Below are positions 63,290 through 64,000 of a stretch of DNA of 64,000 nucleotides, piece by piece. Position numbers and translations under genes: made by a program. The stretch lies in NCBI RefSeq assembly GCF_002368195.1, contig NZ_AP018178.1, positions 5,546,145-5,610,144 on the forward strand, written 5' to 3'. Within the stretch, counting starts at the first letter, position 1; each line of letters opens with the position of its first letter. The notes beneath the pieces were generated by a model. That model ran no database searches, had not been told where the DNA came from, and saw nothing but the letters and a program-made list of their open reading frames with translations. This DNA is from Calothrix sp. NIES-2100 (GTDB taxonomy: Bacteria; Cyanobacteriota; Cyanobacteriia; Cyanobacteriales; Nostocaceae).

Positions 63290-64000
63290 ATGACATTCTC
63301 CGGCACTAGCTTTGAGCAGCGCGAAAAAGAAACAAAAGCGCTGAAAGGTTTTCTGGTTCTGAGTCTAATTGGTTCCCTCGGCTTCCATGTGGCGGTACTC
63401 GCTTCAGGGATGGGTAATTACTTCACCAGATTGTCCCCAGTTGAAGAGGAACCAATTGAGATTGCAGTTCTCGACACTCCCCAAGAAAACAAGCTAGAAG
63501 AACAACCAAAGCCGGAGCAGTCTCCCCAAAAGCTTGAAGTCCAAGAAAAAACTGAAGTTCTCACAAGTTCAACAAGTAATCCTCAAACTGAGAGTATTGT
63601 CAAACCACAAAATCAGGTAAATCCTGTGCCGCTTCCAGCCAAGGTGGAATTACCACCCCTTCCCCAGCCAATTCTCCCGCCCAAGCAACCTGTTGTACCA
63701 GAGCCACCCATCCAAAAGTTGGTTCAGCCAGTAAAACCAGAAACAAATTTAGCTCAGAAGCCCGTTGAGAAAGTACCGGAAAAACCCGTAGAAAAACCTG
63801 TTGCTTTATCTAACACAAATTCCAATAATTCCAGTAGTTCTAGTAATTCCAGCGGTAATTTACGTGCTACCCTACGCGGAATTAGAGACTCCCAAAGCAG
63901 TCAGTCGGTTGCTACGAGTAACATCAGCGCTTCCACAACACCAGGAAATAGCCTACCTGGTGGCGGTGGCGGCGGTGGCGGCGGTGGGACATCCGTCTTA
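63290..64000 (+). CDS. TonB-like energy-coupling protein (5' part, truncated by window)
   Basis: An open frame of 237 codons without stop runs to the window edge. It starts MTFSGTSFEQREKETKALKG, has one membrane anchor (about 20-41, 'FLVLSLIGSLGFHVAVLASG'), then a long Pro/Glu/Lys/Val-rich periplasmic spacer ('PLPQPILPPKQPVVPEPP', 'KPVEKVPEKPVEKPV'), a Ser/Asn-rich segment and a run of ten glycines at the edge. The C-terminal TonB domain should lie beyond the window. This would transmit proton-motive energy to outer membrane receptors. No clear Shine-Dalgarno. Confidence 0.85.
   Translation, partial: MTFSGTSFEQREKETKALKGFLVLSLIGSLGFHVAVLASGMGNYFTRLSPVEEEPIEIAVLDTPQENKLEEQPKPEQSPQKLEVQEKTEVLTSSTSNPQTESIVKPQNQVNPVPLPAKVELPPLPQPILPPKQPVVPEPPIQKLVQPVKPETNLAQKPVEKVPEKPVEKPVALSNTNSNNSSSSSNSSGNLRATLRGIRDSQSSQSVATSNISASTTPGNSLPGGGGGGGGGGTSVL

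Overview
The window is chromosomal DNA of a filamentous, probably heterocystous cyanobacterium of the Nostocales. The evidence is frequent HIP1 octamers (GCGATCGC), heptameric short tandem repeats (STRRs) at about twenty places, and cyanobacterial genes: ycf66, an nblS-type kinase, a Nostoc-type phytochelatin synthase and a two-partner secretion/CHAT locus. I see no phage, plasmid, transposase, CRISPR array, tRNA or rRNA. No database search was possible, so all family calls rest on motifs read in the translations.

Layout. 1-5.8 kb: small specialised-metabolism island (Fe(II)/2-oxoglutarate dioxygenase, one-module NRPS with half a condensation domain, O-methyltransferase overlapping it tail to tail). 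6.4-9.5 kb: aroE and ppk. 9.5-13 kb: repeat-rich stretch with a DUF6174 lipoprotein-like or secreted protein, a 21-bp x 13 array and two radical SAM genes. 13.3-20.3 kb: a 2312-aa multi-PAS/GAF hybrid kinase whose N-terminal receiver has lost its key residues. 20.4-23.5 kb: helicase-HNH protein followed by a toxin-antitoxin pair. 23.5-28.6 kb: ycf66, gnd, a cysteine hydrolase and a zinc-ribbon Ser/Thr kinase. 28.7-32.3 kb: a glutathione S-transferase, a phytochelatin synthase and a gamma-glutamyltransferase, all three with export signals, which suggests a periplasmic glutathione locus. 32.3-36.3 kb: small and housekeeping genes. 36.5-50.3 kb: TpsB transporter, a 2211-aa glycosyltransferase/TpsA/CHAT fusion, a secreted TPR protein, a CHAT protein lacking its catalytic His, and an intact TPR-CHAT protein. 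50.8-54.3 kb: nblS and purD. 54.8-62.7 kb: Uma2 nuclease-like gene, a second 21-bp x 13 array, a STAND ATPase with 14 WD40 repeats, and an AAA-type ATPase. 63.3 kb to the end: the start of a TonB-like gene that runs off the window.

Two themes stand out. First, conflict or cell-fate type proteins are concentrated here (three CHAT proteins, a STAND-WD40 ATPase with an ATPase partner, helicase-HNH, PIN toxin), as is typical of multicellular cyanobacteria. Second, the genome is permeated by small repeats, and these enter genes: at least six in-frame repeat insertions or extensions sit inside coding sequences (hybrid kinase, ggt, tpsB, Uma2, two in the STAND-WD40 gene), and several start or stop codons lie in repeat units. 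A roughly 192-bp MITE-like element occurs in three full copies, each nested in another inverted-repeat family, plus one remnant; a palindrome like its core also lies in frame in the STAND gene.
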